DNA of 64,000 nt from Ancistrus triradiatus (taxonomy: Eukaryota; Chordata; Actinopteri; Siluriformes; Loricariidae), in the NCBI GenBank assembly GCA_025084515.1, contig JAJAGP010000545.1:124001-188000 (forward strand), given 5' to 3'. The position numbers and the translations under genes were made by a program. Position 1 is the first letter of the stretch. Each line of letters opens with the position of its first letter. Below the pieces are notes generated by a model that saw only the letters and a list, made by a program, of their open reading frames with translations, was not told the DNA's origin and made no database searches. This document shows, piece after piece, positions 1 to 12,077 of the stretch.

Positions 1-102
1 TATTTATTCATTGAGGAAAATGATCCAATATTACATATTAGTAAGTGGCAAAGGTATGTGAACCTCTAGGATTAGTAGTTAACAAACATTCAAGCACCAC
101 TG
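1..102. mobile_element. Tc1-A remnant, both ends fused, interior lost
   Basis: The first ~83 bases match the inner left terminal region of the Tc1-A family (the tgatccaatattacatatta stretch and the 'gtgaacctctaggatta' block). They then jump directly to the outer terminus 'caagcaccactg' followed by TA. The transposase region is absent. The window edge cuts the left side. Confidence 0.8.
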
Positions 103-104
103 TA

Positions 105-1381
105 TATGTTTACACACAGACAATATGCTGATTACATTGTAAAGACTTATATGTGGGAAAAGCTCCAGGGAAGTGCTAAGAGCCAGAAGCTGATCTGGAT
201 CCAATCTCGGGTGAGGCTTGCAACATAAAGTTCAGGTTCTGGGTTTATGGAGGCCTGTGATAGTCTGAGTGTACCTTCTGTAAATACCAGGCTAGGTTTC
301 AGACCCTCTTCTGTGAACTTTATTTAGGAGTGATAGCTTACATTACTACGGAGCCTTTCTGGTGACATCCCTTCTTACTAAAATAAGGTGTGGCCACAAC
401 TTATTAAGGTGTGGGAACAAGATCCTAATGTGTAGAAATTAAGTGTGGGAACGAGCTTATTAATGTGTGGGAATGAAAATATCTTATTATTATTAATGGT
501 CTCATTCTGACACCTTACTAATTCATTTCTACTCATTAGGAACGCATTAATAAGTCATGGCCATGATTTCATTTTTTTAAGAAGGTTTTATTGTTTTTTC
601 TTTTTTTTAAGGAAAAAAAATGGATTTGTGCACTAAGCCGTATTGCATGGGTGCACTATTAATAAATTCAACTTGTCCTAACTTGATATTACATAACAGT
701 GTTTTGCATACTTTTCTTTCTCTCTCAAGTGGCTCAGGACAAATAGCAGGGTTGGGTGTAAATAACACGGCACTTTAGCAACCACAAAGTCCTGAGGAGC
801 AAAGGTGTCTTTGTTTGTGTAAGTTCATAACTGTTTCACTTGGAACACCTTTGTCCTCAAGGCAAAATCATGGAACACACATCTGTAAAACCTCTTTCCG
901 TAAAATGTCTTATCAAGTGAAATCTCATTTTAGAGTGAGTGCTTTCAGTTTAGAACATGCGTGCTATTCAAAGTCTCCAGTTCCACATGCAAACAACTTC
1001 CATTTACATGTTGTTGTTGGAAATGAGTTGACAATTAAAGAGAAGGATATCAAGAGTGCCATTCATGCTTACGAAACATCATGGTATTGGTTATAACAAG
1101 TTCTAACTGAGCCGCAATTGATCAAATGTCATTTGTTGCTTATCTGTGATAATCAAAATCAACAAGAACAGGAAGTGTGCAGTGAACGAACAAATACAAC
1201 ATGAAGTCGATTATGTTCAAAGACAACAACACCAGTGAATTACCTTGAAATACGCCAATTCTTTTACACAGGCAAAAGTTTATGGTTTTAGGGTTTATTC
1301 ATTGTAAATTTCAACAGGAGCTCTGCGATGCATTATCATCCTGCCCAGGGCATGTTTTTGCCTGAACCCCTTTCACTCACC
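105..1381. other. No gene seen; AT-rich spacer
   Basis: No coding, RNA or clear transposon signal. Around 380-570 there is a weak inverted similarity (ggccacaacttattaagg against ttaataagtcatggcc), which may be a very old palindromic MITE. Confidence 0.5.
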
Positions 1382-1412
1382 GGACACTTTGTTAGGTACA
1401 CCTGTTCAACTA
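1382..1412. mobile_element. Terminal fragment of Tc1-E
   Basis: 'cactttgttaggtacacctg' resembles the outer end of the Tc1-E copy near 7163 (cttcattaggtacacctg). Only about 30 bases remain. Confidence 0.5.
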
Positions 1413-1413
1413 C

Positions 1414-1420
<7 letters not shown>

Positions 1421-1445
<25 letters not shown>
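1421..1445. repeat. (AG)n microsatellite
   Basis: About 12 uninterrupted AG dinucleotides directly after a short TATATATA run. Confidence 0.95.
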
Positions 1446-2224
1446 CACAAACCAGTACTGAGCACTAATAGTTTTCCATGGGTATAATCCTGCTTTATTC
1501 TCTCAACACTTTTGTTCATATGTCACACTGGTCATCATATACTGTATATAATATTTCTCAGTTGTCTTTATTTGCAATTAAGCAACCTCTTAGCTGAGGA
1601 TCTTTAATTTTCAAAGTTATCATCTTGTCCATACTCATCCAGAGAAGAATGGGTACCCCAAGATTTTTCCTTATGTGTTTTATGGATTTGTCTTTGCCCA
1701 TTTGGGTCTAGATTCAGCTTTTGGTAAAGAAAAATGGAAGCATCGCAACTTAAATTATGGTCATGAGTTGCCAGAAACTACATCAAGTACATGGACGAAT
1801 GCAGAAGTGAGATTTATGCAATGTCTCCAGCTAAAATCACTGAACCACTGAACCATTGGGAAATGCCGACAACTTCATTTGACAGATGTCCTTTTGCAAT
1901 ATAAATGCAATACCACTCTTTTTCCACTTTGTGATGACCATCTCCTGATGTATCTCTGATATATATCATTATTATACCCTGAATACTGGTATAAGTCAAG
2001 AATATCTATAGGCAGGGTTCAACATAACCAATGGGCGATGGCCCAGGGCCAGTAAAACATTATGTCGGTGTTGACGTTGATGTGACCGAGGGAAGGCAAG
2101 GTATGTGGAGTGGCCAAGTGCTAAGGTGCTGATCAAGTCCTTACCACAGGATTTACAAAGGAATGCTTGGTAAGACATTACCTGGATGATGGGGCAGCTT
2201 CACAAATCTCCTTCTCATCGTGGA
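1446..2224. other. No gene seen
   Basis: AT-rich spacer without a supported gene. Its distal part (2007-2224) may be the decayed upstream portion of the hAT-like remnant that follows, because 'gccagtaaaac' recurs at ~2048 and ~2499. Confidence 0.45.
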
Positions 2225-2402
2225 GCTCATCTTGGTCCTGCCTAAATCCACAGCATCGGCCGACACCGGCTTCAGTGCCATGAAATGGACCATGACTGAC
2301 TGAAAGAGCAACCTAAGTGCTCACATGCTGTCAAGTTTGCTTTTCACCATGCCAGTAGTGAAGCTCTGGCTCAAGGAGGCAAACAGAAGGAGCTTGCAGT
2401 GA
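2225..2402 (+). pseudogene. hAT-type transposase C-terminal (dimerisation) remnant
   Basis: One + frame reads LVLPKSTASADTGFSAM, then KSNLSAHMLSSLLF and VKLWLKEANRRSL, with one in-frame stop after TMTD. The order 'LVLP.STAS...GFSAM...LS...LL...W' is the usual pattern of the C-terminal dimerisation block of hAT transposases and their ZNF862/ZBED-like domesticated relatives. No intact reading frame extends upstream. It is most likely a fossil of a hAT element rather than a host gene. The assignment is by motif pattern only. Confidence 0.5.
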
Positions 2403-3430
2403 AGGATCAACAGATCAACAAATCATTACAACATATATATGATAAGTAAATGAACAGTTTTATAGAACAGTGCATGTTTTACTCTCCTTTTCTTGAGCCA
2501 GTAAAACTCTGATCAAATGTTATGTCAGTTTTTATATGGACCTCAGACATGAACCTGCCCTTATGTTTATGAAAGGTTTAAACATGCAACACCTGACAAC
2601 CTAAAACCGCATTACCAATACATACAAACAATGATGTCATGATGTCATAGAATGCTGAATCATGGAACATGGGCCAGTCTACAGTTTCAAACCAGTCCAG
2701 TTAATACAAAGTCCATTAATACAAATACATCAACCACATTGCTGTGTTATTTATTTATTTATTTATTTAATATGTATATTTTTATTTCATTGATTTAATT
2801 CTTTGTATATGCTTAAGAGAATCATAGTTGCATTGTTGTTTTAAGATCTGTAATGTCAGTAGAAATTCTAATTGATAAGTTTAATCATTTTAATAATAAG
2901 TTAAATAATAATTTATAATGTTTTTATAATTATACATAACCTCCATCCACAACATTATATTCAGTCTCAGACATTCCTTGCTTCCTCTTTAGTTCATTGT
3001 TCTGTACTCAGGGTGAAGTTTAAACAGAGATGACCTTTATAACTTTTTGTTCAGATTTATTCAACTGTTCCTTCAGTTTTGTGGTTTGCCCATATGAGAA
3101 GCCTAAAGAAGACAGCGTGGGCAGTATAAATGAGCTACCAATCATTACTCTGTCAAATTTAACTCTCATCAAAGTCTCATCAAAGTTCTTTTTTGACTCA
3201 AAGATAATGATCTGGATGGAACAAGCAGTGTGTGTTAAAGCGGAACGTTTGCTTTATGGCTCGCATGGGAAGTAATGCAAATACATTGGCAAACCATGGC
3301 TTGTGTGTTACAATGAAGAATATTTATTACACCAAAGAGGATAACTGAAAATAATGACTGACTCAGTTGAGCCACTGAATGAGGGCAGAGTGAATCCTGA
3401 CATGGCAAACACAGCCTAATAGAATTGGAC
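2403..3430. other. No gene seen; contains (TTTA)n
   Basis: AT-rich spacer with a short (TTTA)n run at about 2746-2768. No conserved coding signal was recognised. Confidence 0.5.
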
Positions 3431-3609
3431 TCCAGTAGCCTAGTGGGTAAGGTACTGGACTATGAACCAGAAGGTCCAACATTCAAATTCCTCTTCTGCC
3501 AAGCTGCCACTGTTGGGTCCTTGAGCAAGGCCCTTAACCCACAATTGCTTGGATTGTAACAGTTGTAAGTTGTTCTGGATAAGGGTGTCTGCTAAATGCT
3601 TTGATAAAT
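3431..3609 (+). repeat. tRNA-derived SINE
   Basis: Head 'agtagcctagtgggtaagg' followed by a degenerate B box (cattcaaattcc), the body 'gccaagctgccactgttggg', and a tail 'ggataagggtgtctgctaaa'. It is the same family as the copies at 5325, 39735 and 39988. The tRNA-like promoter boxes identify a Pol III SINE, not a working tRNA gene. Confidence 0.8.
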
Positions 3610-4040
3610 AGAACAGAGCGAACACAATCTAATTTAAGCACTGAATTGTATTTTAAAAGTAGGTTCAGCCAGTTCTCTTACTCCTGCTAGGTTTGTAGTG
3701 AATGGAATTGATGGAATTTATTTACATTTAGCACAGTGAACTACATCTGATATTATATTACAATGTAAGTTTACAGTCCAAACAAGTCTGGGCTAAGAGT
3801 TTTGCTTAAAAACTCAGTATGTTGTAATGTTCAGCACTGTTAATAAAAAGCCCTGTGGCACTCTACAAAAAAACCACTGACAGACTGAAGAAACCTCTGC
3901 AGCTCAGTGCTTAAAATTTACAAGGCAGCTAACATACTTTTTTGAGAAATAAAAAGGTTGTGTCAATCAGCATCATGTTAAATAATCTTAATAAAATGTT
4001 TGAATCTGGTTACTCTATGATAGATCTGAATAAAAACTTT
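3610..4040. other. No gene seen
   Basis: AT-rich spacer between two SINE-type repeats. Confidence 0.5.
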
Positions 4041-4360
4041 TATTCACTTTCTTATCGGCTTGATCCTGTCCAGAGTCACAGGAGAGATGGATGACAGGAA
4101 CAGGAACAAGCCTAGACAGGGCGCGAATCCATCGTAGGGCACAAACACTTTACACATTCAAACACTGGGGGCATTTTAGAGACATCAATTAACCTAACAC
4201 GCATGTCTTTGGACTGTGGGAGGAAACTGGAGTACCTGAAGTAAACCCACGCAGACATGGGGAGGACATGCAGACTCCACATAGAAAGGACCCAGACCTC
4301 TCCACCTGGAGATTGAACCCAGGACTCTCTCGCTGTGAGGCGACAGTGCTACCCACCTTG
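4041..4360 (-). repeat. Teleost tRNA-headed interspersed repeat, second type
   Basis: Reads on the minus strand from a tRNA-like head (tcgctgtgaggcgacagtgc and a 'gattgaacccagg' B-box complement) through 'acgcatgtctttggactgtg' to a tail near 'gtccagagtcacaggag'. Fragments of the same type occur at 6111 (+), 44038 (-), 48690 (+) and in the R units. I do not assign a database family name. Confidence 0.7.
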
Positions 4361-5324
4361 AGCTGATAGGAACTCCACAAATTGAGCTTATTGTACACCT
4401 GGATTCCTCAAACTCCCCCATAAATGTGGGATTTAGGTCAGGGGGAAATACCAAACACTACTAAATTCTGAATTGTATGTATTTTTTTAAAGATTCCAAC
4501 TTTTCACTCAATGTTGTGCTAAGTATTTGATTTGTACTGAGAAAAATGTTTTAAATTGCAAAAAAAATGCAAAATAGAAGCACATTTCAGAAGCACATTT
4601 CAAACTTTTGCCCCCACTGTGTATCTGCTTGAGTACACAGTACTGTGCTGTACATCTAATCGTCTTGCAGCCAAAAGGCTTGGTGTTAGGTTCTGTATAG
4701 TTTTATCTAAAGTATATTAGTCTCCCTAGGTCAATCTTTTTCCATCTCAGCTTACATAGTCATTTTGGCTGATTAGACATTTGGCTGAGTGCCATGCTGG
4801 TCAATTTTGGGCCTCCATGGCCAGTCTGGGCAAATTATTTGCTTCATTTTTCAGTTTGGGGTACAATAATATACACTCAGTATGAAATGAATATAGTATT
4901 CATAGTGTGTTATTTAGTGAATATAATACAAATAGAAATGTCCGTCTGTGTGCAAATTTAAGTAAGGTGGTGCAGGCATCTAGTTTAAATGAGCAAATTC
5001 AAGTAAATTCTATTCGAACAGTCATTCAGAAATAACAAAGGATTTGCTAATCAACAGCTTTGCTGCGTCATCTGTCATGATTTAGCGTCATGGATTAATA
5101 TCTTACATTATTTTTAACCTGGCACCTCATGTGCTTCTCTCATTGTCTCTTGAAATGTCATTCTGGTATAGTAGATATAATAATAATGGTCATAGAGCAA
5201 CAATGCAAAATAAAAGCGTTTGGTTGTCTTGGAGGGTGTGCCATTCCCATTCTGGTATTTCCAGTTCCTTCTGCACTGAGGGGAATCTCAGATTGGAAAG
5301 GGACTCTCAGTGCTACTCTCAGGG
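4361..5324. other. No gene seen
   Basis: AT-rich spacer. No open frame here resembles a protein I know. Confidence 0.5.
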
Positions 5325-5523
5325 ACGGTGGTAGCCTAGCGGGTAAGGTGCTGGACTATGGCCCAGAAGATCCAGGGTTCAAATCCCACCTCTGCCAAGC
5401 TGCCACTGTTGGGTCCTTGAGCAAGACCCTTAACCCACAATTGCTTGGATTGTAAGATTGTATCAATTGTAAGTTGCTCTGGATAAGGGCGTCTACTAAA
5501 TGCTGTAAATGTAAATGTAAATG
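5325..5523 (+). repeat. tRNA-derived SINE, near full length
   Basis: The best-preserved member of the SINE family in the window. It has an A-box-like head (ggtagcctagcgggtaagg), a B box (gggttcaaatccc), the conserved body, and a tail ending in the tandem short repeat 'tgtaaatgtaaatgtaaatg'. Confidence 0.85.
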
Positions 5524-6110
5524 CTCCATCAATAGCAGTACTGTTTAATGGACTGAAATGATACTGTTTATTATTGTTACACTGTAATTCTGGACAGCAG
5601 TCTCAGGGGTGGGGAAAGGGCAACTCTTAGCCAACCTTTGCTGAGGATTAGTCACACATCGATAGAGGAGTATAGGAGTGTCTACTAGAATCACAATGTG
5701 GAGGGTGCTACCCATGGCTGGTTGTATGTAGTCTGAAGCCTATCCCAGAACCCTATCATCAGTCATTTTTTCCATCCTTGAATATATTCTTTAAATTGTT
5801 GTTTGACAATTGTAGTCTTATCCAGACATGTCATGCGTTCTAAACAGAGAACCCACCCCAAACAACAACCAGTCACAACAAGACAAGGCATCTCTCATTC
5901 ACAGCTACAGGCAGTTTAGTTCAGCCAACCCACCTACTGATGATTCCAATGTGAGATTTGAATACATGGATGAAAACCAGGTAGATCCTGGACGATGCCA
6001 TACTCCACACAGACAGTAACCACCTGATTCTGCTCAGGTTTTCCTCCTTTTGCAAGCAAAAATGTTTTTTCTTTCCACTGATGCCTCTGGCACATTTGTG
6101 ATGTGAACAT
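5524..6110. other. No gene seen
   Basis: Spacer without recognised features. Confidence 0.5.
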
Positions 6111-6282
6111 AGTGGTATGGTGGTGCAACTGATTAGCGCTGTCACCTCATAGTTCCAGAGATACTTGGTTCGATTCCCGGTCCGGATTCCATGTGTGGAG
6201 CTTGGCCTCCCTGTGTCTGAGTGGGTTTCCTCCAGGTACTCTGGTTTCCTTCCACATTCCAAAGACATACTTAGGTCAATTG
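6111..6282 (+). repeat. tRNA-headed interspersed repeat, second type (5' part)
   Basis: 'ggttcgattcccggtccgga' is a clear B box. It is followed by 'gtgtggagcttggcc', 'gtgggtttcctccagg' and 'ccaaagacatac', the same order as the minus-strand copy at 4041-4360. It is cut off near 6282, where Tc1-E sequence begins. Confidence 0.7.
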
Positions 6283-6490
6283 ATGCTACCATCAGAATGT
6301 CGCAGCAAAAATCGAGACTCATCAGACCTCTATTCCCCAGTTTTGGTGAGCATGTGCAAAGTGTAGTCACAGTTGCCTTTTCTTAGCTGACAGGAGAGGC
6401 ACCCGGTGTGGGCCTCTGCTGCTGTAGCCCATGTGCTTCAAGGTTCTACATGTTGTTCATTCAGAGATGCTCTTCTGCATACATCGGTAA
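6283..6490 (-). mobile_element. Tc1-E fragment
   Basis: 'gactcatcagacc...ggtgagcatgtgcaaa...agctgacaggagaggc' closely parallels the minus-strand transposase segment at 55900-56090 (same words, same order). It is a piece of the middle of a Tc1-E transposase gene read on the minus strand. Confidence 0.7.
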
Positions 6491-7159
6491 TGTGGGGGTC
6501 CTGACCATTACAGAACAGAGTCTTTGGTATGTCTCACATGGTATGTAGAGAAACAGATGTACTACATCTGTAGTTATAAAACTACAAAATGCAGTGACCA
6601 ATAAAACTTAAAAAAAGAATAAACAGAATATGCAGTACCCTGAACAATACAGAATGCCTATGACTTTTGCACAGTGCTCTAGGTTTAAAGTAAACACTAC
6701 CGTCATGCTGCTGGGGTTTTGGAACCTGATGCGGCTAAGCAATCCTTCAGTCAAACTGTTTTATTGACCCATGCTAACTCTAACTACAAATACACTTACC
6801 AGAACAACATAATGACAAACATTATTAGGCCTTCTACTTCAGCACTGTTTGTTTTGTGCGTTTTGCTCTCTCACACACATTAAAAAGCAGACCCTGTGTT
6901 TGCTGAGCCACTGGCAGGTTTGAAGCAATAGCTATCAGAGAATTAAGGCTTCACTTATGTTGTACAGAACCGCAGACAAGAAAGCAGTAGAGAAGTAGAT
7001 GTGTCCAAATACTAATCCTACTAATCCTTGTGATTATTTAAGCACCGAGACAGGAACTATACGTGCTATTACACCAACTCACTGGAAAAATCATTTATTC
7101 ATTTGGGGTCAGCAAGCATCACATAACCTCATATACTCTGACTAACTGACTACTATTGA
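6491..7159. other. No gene seen
   Basis: Spacer between two Tc1-E fragments. Confidence 0.5.
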
Positions 7160-7730
7160 TATACACTTCATTAGGTACACCTGTTCAACTGCTAGTTAAC
7201 GCAGTTATCTAATCAGCCAATCACATGGCAGGAACTGAAGTTCAAACCGAGCATCACATTGGGGAAGAAAGGTGATTTAAGTGACTTTGAACAAGGTATG
7301 CTTGTTGGTGCTAGACAGGCTGGTCTGAGTATTTCAGAAACTGCTGATCTACTGGGATTTTCATGTACAGCCATCTCTGGGGTTTACAGAGAATGGTCCG
7401 AAAAACAGAACATATCCAGTGAGCTGCAGTTCCCTGGGTGAAAATGCTTTGTTGATTCCAGAGGTCAGAGGAGAATGGCTACAGTAAGGCAACAGTAACT
7501 CAAATAACCACTTGTTACAAACAAGGCGTGCAGAAGAGCATCTCTGAACGTACAACATGTAGAGTAGATGGGCTACAGCAGGCAATTCGCACTGGCTCAC
7601 CAAAACTGAACAACAGAAGATGGGAAAAAGGTGATTTCTTCTGCAATATTAGGATGGTTGGGTCAGAATTTGGTTTAAATTATGAATTTCAGAGTTCCTC
7701 CAGTTCAAGGTGGCAGGGACTGTGCTAGCT
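7160..7730 (+). pseudogene. Tc1-E element, 5' part, dead transposase
   Basis: Begins with the terminal-type sequence 'cttcattaggtacacctg' and runs into a frame that opens near 7259. The frame includes DLSDFEQGMLVGARQAGLS and ISETADLLGFS, the N-terminal helix-turn-helix DNA-binding region of a Tc1-like transposase, and stops at 7441. Further family sequence continues in broken frames (VTQITTxYK-like, then 'tgggctacagcaggcaattc'). The DDE catalytic region is missing. Confidence 0.75.
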
Positions 7731-7816
7731 TAAGCAGACCAGGGGTATCTCCTGCAAGCACATGGCCTTTATATTATTATGAAACGCAATTTGGTGGCTC
7801 AGTTGATAAAGCCAGC

Positions 7817-7993
7817 TACATTTACATGTAGTCATTCAGGAGACGCCCTTATCCAGAGCATCTTACAGTTTATACAATTTTACAATCTCGGTAATTGTGC
7901 ATAAGGACCGAACAGTTGCAGCTTGCAAGAGATGTGAACCCTGGACATTGTGGCACATAATCCAGTATCTTCACCACTAAGCCCCACAGTCCC
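7817..7993 (-). repeat. tRNA-derived SINE, diverged
   Basis: The complement of the tail (acatttacatgtag, cgcccttatccagagca) comes first and the head ('cactaagccccacagtccc') last, so the element lies on the minus strand. It is more diverged than the 5325 copy. Confidence 0.65.
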
Positions 7994-8059
7994 ACAGCCA
8001 CCACAGCTATTTGAAACAGCAGTGTCAGTTAAATCCTAGGCAACATGGAAAAAAATCGC

Positions 8060-8190
8060 CCACTGGGGGTGTATTCCTAGTCCCAAGCTTGGATAAATGG
8101 GGAGGGTTGCGTGAGGAACTACACCCAAAAACATGCAAAATCTAATATGCAGTGAGCCACTGTGGTGGGGCGAGCAGCTGAATGCCGATC
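8060..8190 (+). repeat. LINE 3'-tail-like teleost repeat
   Basis: 'cccaagcttggataaatggg', 'gagggttgcgtgaggaact' and 'agtgagccactgtggtgg' follow the order seen at the 3' end of a common teleost retroposon. No reverse-transcriptase sequence precedes it. The family is uncertain. Confidence 0.4.
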
Positions 8191-8507
8191 ATCTTCATCT
8201 GTGAATAACTGTTATTTTTATAGATTTTATGTCATGTTCTTTACAATGAAGGGTTGTTTTTATTTACGTGTTCTTATCACAAGTTTCCCTTAAAGCACTT
8301 TTGGGGGGCTTTAAATGAAAATGAATCAAGAACTTTACTGTGACAGGGACAGTGCATGTAAATATTAATCAAACATACTATTTTGATATCACTGATGCTA
8401 AACATAGAAGACATAAGCTAAAGTAAATAGTTCAACATCCCTTGTATTAAAGTCTTAAAAGTTTTCGAATCTGGCTTGCTTTAAATTAATTCCTTTAGGA
8501 AATACAA

Positions 8508-9356
8508 TGGGGCAAAAAAGTATTTAGTCAGCCACTGATTGTGCAAGTTCTCTTACTTAGAAAGATGAGAGAGGTCTGTAATTTTCATCATAGGTACACT
8601 TCAACTATGAGAGACAAAATGGGAAAAAAATCCAGGAAATCACATTGTAGGATTTTTAAAGAATTGAATTGTAAATTATGGTGAAAAATAAGTATTTGGT
8701 CACCCACAAACAGGCAAGATTTCTGGCTCTCACAGACCTGTAACTTCGTGCAAACACGTCTTAAGGTGTGCAACATTACGGGGTCATCATTGTTTCATTT
8801 TTTGTTTCAAAATTCACACATTCTCTACTGGGGACAGGTCAGTATTGCAGCCGGGCCAGTCCAGTACTTCTTCCGCAGCCATGCCGTTGTAATGGATGGC
8901 CATCCATGGTAAAGATGTTGTCTTGAAGGCAGCTTATGTTGCTTTAAAATCTCAATGTACTTTTTTGCATTAATGCTGCCATCACAGAAGTGTAAAGGAC
9001 CTTTGCCAAGGGCACTGATACAACCACATACCAGGAAGGACCCTGGGATTTGGACTTGTTGCTGATAACACTCTGGATGGTGCTTTTTATCTTTCATCCA
9101 GAGCATACTGCATCCATTCCTTCCAAAAAAAGATCTGGAATACTGATCGGTCTGTCCACAAAACATTTTTCCACTGTGTGATGGTCCATCCTAGATGGCT
9201 CAGAGCCGAGAGAAGTTGATGCAACTTCTGGACATGGTTGACATAAGGCTTCTTTTTTTTGCATAGTAAAGTTTTAAGTGGCATGTGTGAATGTTTGATG
9301 AAGTAATCCCTACATATCAGTTCCACCACACCTGTCAGCAGATCCAGATACACGTT
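8508..9356 (-). pseudogene. Tc1-C element, dead transposase
   Basis: The + strand starts with a terminus 'gtttagtcagccac'-type block (caaaaaagtatttagtc). From about 8825 the minus strand encodes transposase pieces including FCDGSINAKKYIEILKQH, in the catalytic core, and further upstream FQIFFWKEWMQYALDER. The frame is broken at about 9090 and by several other changes. The opposite end is not clear. The family assignment rests on the terminus and on the 'DGSINAKKYIEIL' motif. It is not functional. Confidence 0.65.
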
Positions 9357-10162
9357 CCAAATATGTACATGGAAACATTTTTTTTCTTTCTAAAATATTT
9401 TTATTGAAGATTACAAAACCAAACCATATCAGCCATAAACCTCTGGGATTAATAATGGCTTTAACAGAGAGGGTGGAGCTGGTGGACTGTTGAGTTTAAT
9501 GCATGTAATGGCAGTTTGATTGCTCAAGAAAGAACATAAATTTGAAATTTGACATCTTTGCCTCTTTGCCTGTGTGGGGGGGTTGGTGTTGCCCTTAGTC
9601 TCCTCAGCTTGAGCTACGTAATGCATCCTTCTCAGCACAGCAGTGACACTGGCAACAGGCTTTTAAACAACTTAGTGTGAGGTTCTAGTAAACATCACCC
9701 TGTTTCCAGAATTACACTGAACCTGAATGTCTAGAGGTGGATTAACACATTAGTCATTGCCACGCCAAACCTGCTGGAAAGTCTACCTCTAGCTCAGAAT
9801 AGTCGCCAATGGTGAGGGGGTAATGGTGAGGGTTAATATAAGCCTCCTTACTCATAATTTAATTGCACAATATAATCCTTAGCTTAATGTCAACTACATT
9901 AGCAACCCAACCTCAAATATTCATTGCTGAAAAGGTAACAATAAATGACCTGCTAAAGAATTAGCAGCACACTACCTGGTCAGGTGAATGAAAGAGTCTT
10001 TCTATGACATTTATATTTCTATGACAGTTGAATTTGGAAGTTTTTTTAGACACATTTCTCCAAAATGACTGCTCCCAGAAGGAGTTGGTAAAATTGAATA
10101 TGTAAGTGATTACAATATTAGAGTGAAAGGATAAGTTTATTGGGGAAAACTGTACAATTGAA
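9357..10162. other. No gene recognised; possible minus-strand retrocopy end
   Basis: At 9372-9410 a T-run and 'ttttattgaag' could be the complement of a poly(A) signal and tail. The minus frame 9638-9429 (69 aa, beginning MLRRMHYVAQ) has no similarity I can name. It could be the 3' end of a processed pseudogene, but the evidence is thin. Confidence 0.3.
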
Positions 10163-10360
10163 AGGAGGCTCTAGTTAACTTGTTAGGCTGCCTCTAGCCT
10201 GGATACAAGTTGAGATACGGTTGGGTATTGGACGCAGTCAGGTTCAGTATGGTATCCTGTAACACATTTGCCCACAGATGTCGCAGCTGAGCCTGTAGAT
10301 CCTCATCCATCACACCAGCAGTTGGGGCAGTGTGTCGCTCCACAGTAAAGGCAGGACACA
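10163..10360 (-). mobile_element. Tc1-D terminal fragment
   Basis: 'accagcagttggggcagtgt' and 'gtcgctccaca' recur almost unchanged at 51644-51672 in the larger Tc1-D copy. Only the C-terminal/terminal side remains, on the minus strand. Confidence 0.55.
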
Positions 10361-10368
10361 GAGTCCAA

Positions 10369-10612
10369 AGCTGAACCCCATTGAGAATCTTTGGGATGTG
10401 CTGGAGAAGACTTTGTGCAGTGGAACAAATCTTCCATCATCAATACAAGATCTTGGGGGAAAAATGAATGCAACTCTGGACAGAAATAAAGGTTGTGACA
10501 TTGTAGAAGCTTGTGGAAACAATGCCACAGCGAATGCATGCCATAATCAAGCTAAAGGTGTTCCAACAAATATTAGTGTGTGTGACCTTTTTTGGCCAGG
10601 CAGTGCACTTCA
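10369..10612 (+). pseudogene. Tc1-like transposase C-terminal fragment
   Basis: The frame contains LNPIENLWDVLEKTL, which is the segment holding the last acidic residue (E of NPIE) of the DDE triad in Tc1-like transposases. It then continues with a cysteine-containing tail to a stop at 10616. Everything upstream is missing and the fragment abuts an oppositely oriented Tc1-D piece. It is a fossil. Confidence 0.65.
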
Positions 10613-12077
10613 TTAGCAGTAGCTGGCTACAATGTTAGTTTTAGCAGGTTTACATCAAAGTCACTCAAAACTTTTGGACCCAAAGTTTAAACGAGCTATT
10701 GTTTTGGTATCTATAAACATTGTTTACTTTGTCAGGATTGCACCACATAGGCTAATACCTGCAAAAACAAAACAAAAGCTTGAACAAACATTGAAAGTTT
10801 GCTAATACTGGAATACTGTGCATGAAGCTAGCCAGTTATGTTCAGTGGTAAGAAGAATTACTAGCATTTAAATGTTTAGAAATTCTTTTTTGAATATTTT
10901 CACAATAACCAACTGTGGATTGTTGACCGTCAGATGTAGCTGGGTTGGCTAGATGACTAGATAGCTTTACCACAGCCTGTACTTTCCTCTTGTTTCTCCA
11001 CATTTGGTTATTGGTAGAATGCTTTCTGGTGTTTGGATAATTTTGCATGGTGCTCACCTGTTGTTTGTTACCCATGGTTTACATCCTTTTTTGTAAATCA
11101 ATCCCTTCATTTGCTTTCTGTGGGGGTACAAAAGGTTAGGTGCTTGATTGGTTAGGTTGCTACTAGTCTCTAGTAGGAAGCTATCTCTGGGTTACCGTGG
11201 CTAAATCTGTATTTTAGTGGTGTCTTTTAGCTGATTCAGGCCTCCAGCAGTTGGCCTCCAGTGTATTCCACAACAAGCTAGCTTGTGGTGCCCAGACTGT
11301 TGTTGTTCAATATCAAAAGGTATGTGGTGGAACAGCATCAATTTGCTAGCCCAGAAACCTGGGGATGAGTCCCAGCAATGACTACTGGCCTTGTCGGGCA
11401 ACACAAAGGCACATGGTTGGGTGTGTCTGAAGGAGGAGAGGAGGAAAGATCATCATCCAGATAGTAACAGGGACCCCTGCTGTGCCCTGCAAAACATAAA
11501 GTAATCTTTTCATAGCTAATAGACTTCTGAATAAATTATAGTTTGCACAAAAGTGGTGAACATGTCACAGATCCCCACTTACCTTGACATCACACAGCCA
11601 GTAGTGCTTTACTGATTTTCCTGTCTGTAGAAACAAAAAAGAGGGAAAACTTTAACTGAACCACTGGAGGACAGAGCAACATAGTGTTTTGTCCGCAGTT
11701 ACAATGCTGTTATATCATATTGCACTCTAGAATATGAAGCCATGTATTGAGGGTGAGCTTGGAAGGGATCATCTGATGTCTACACCTTTCCCTGAAAAAA
11801 CACTTCAACCTGCTAGTTCAATTAGATCTAGCTGAGCAATTTGAAGTCCTTCTGAAATAAAAGCTGTGTGCAGAAGAATTGTTAGCTTGGATGTTATTGA
11901 ATTCCAACTTATCTCTATTCACGAGATCCACAGACAAACAGCTAGAACAAAACTGGAGTTGTTTCTTTTCCTTTATGTTATAAAAAAAAATATAAGAAAT
12001 GGTTCTGGGACATTTTTTTTTTACTTTATTATCATCGTTTTTCTCATCATCATCATTATTATTCTGCTTATTATTAG
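10613..12077. other. No gene established; one candidate minus-strand micro-exon
   Basis: Mostly unrecognised sequence. At 11624-11583 on the minus strand a 42-nt open block is bounded by a strong acceptor (pyrimidine tract then TACAG) and a GTAAGT donor. It would encode TGKSVKHYWLCDVK. No partner exon was found, so it may be chance. The right end (11980-12077) is low-complexity T/A-rich sequence. Confidence 0.35.

Noticed and set aside
815..1096. 93-residue + frame near the left end
   Set aside because: No recognisable family, no splice or promoter context; expected by chance at this length.
5325..5400. tRNA gene candidates at SINE heads (also 3431, 6150, 39988)
   Set aside because: A and B boxes are present but the cloverleaf is degenerate and the SINE body and tail follow directly.
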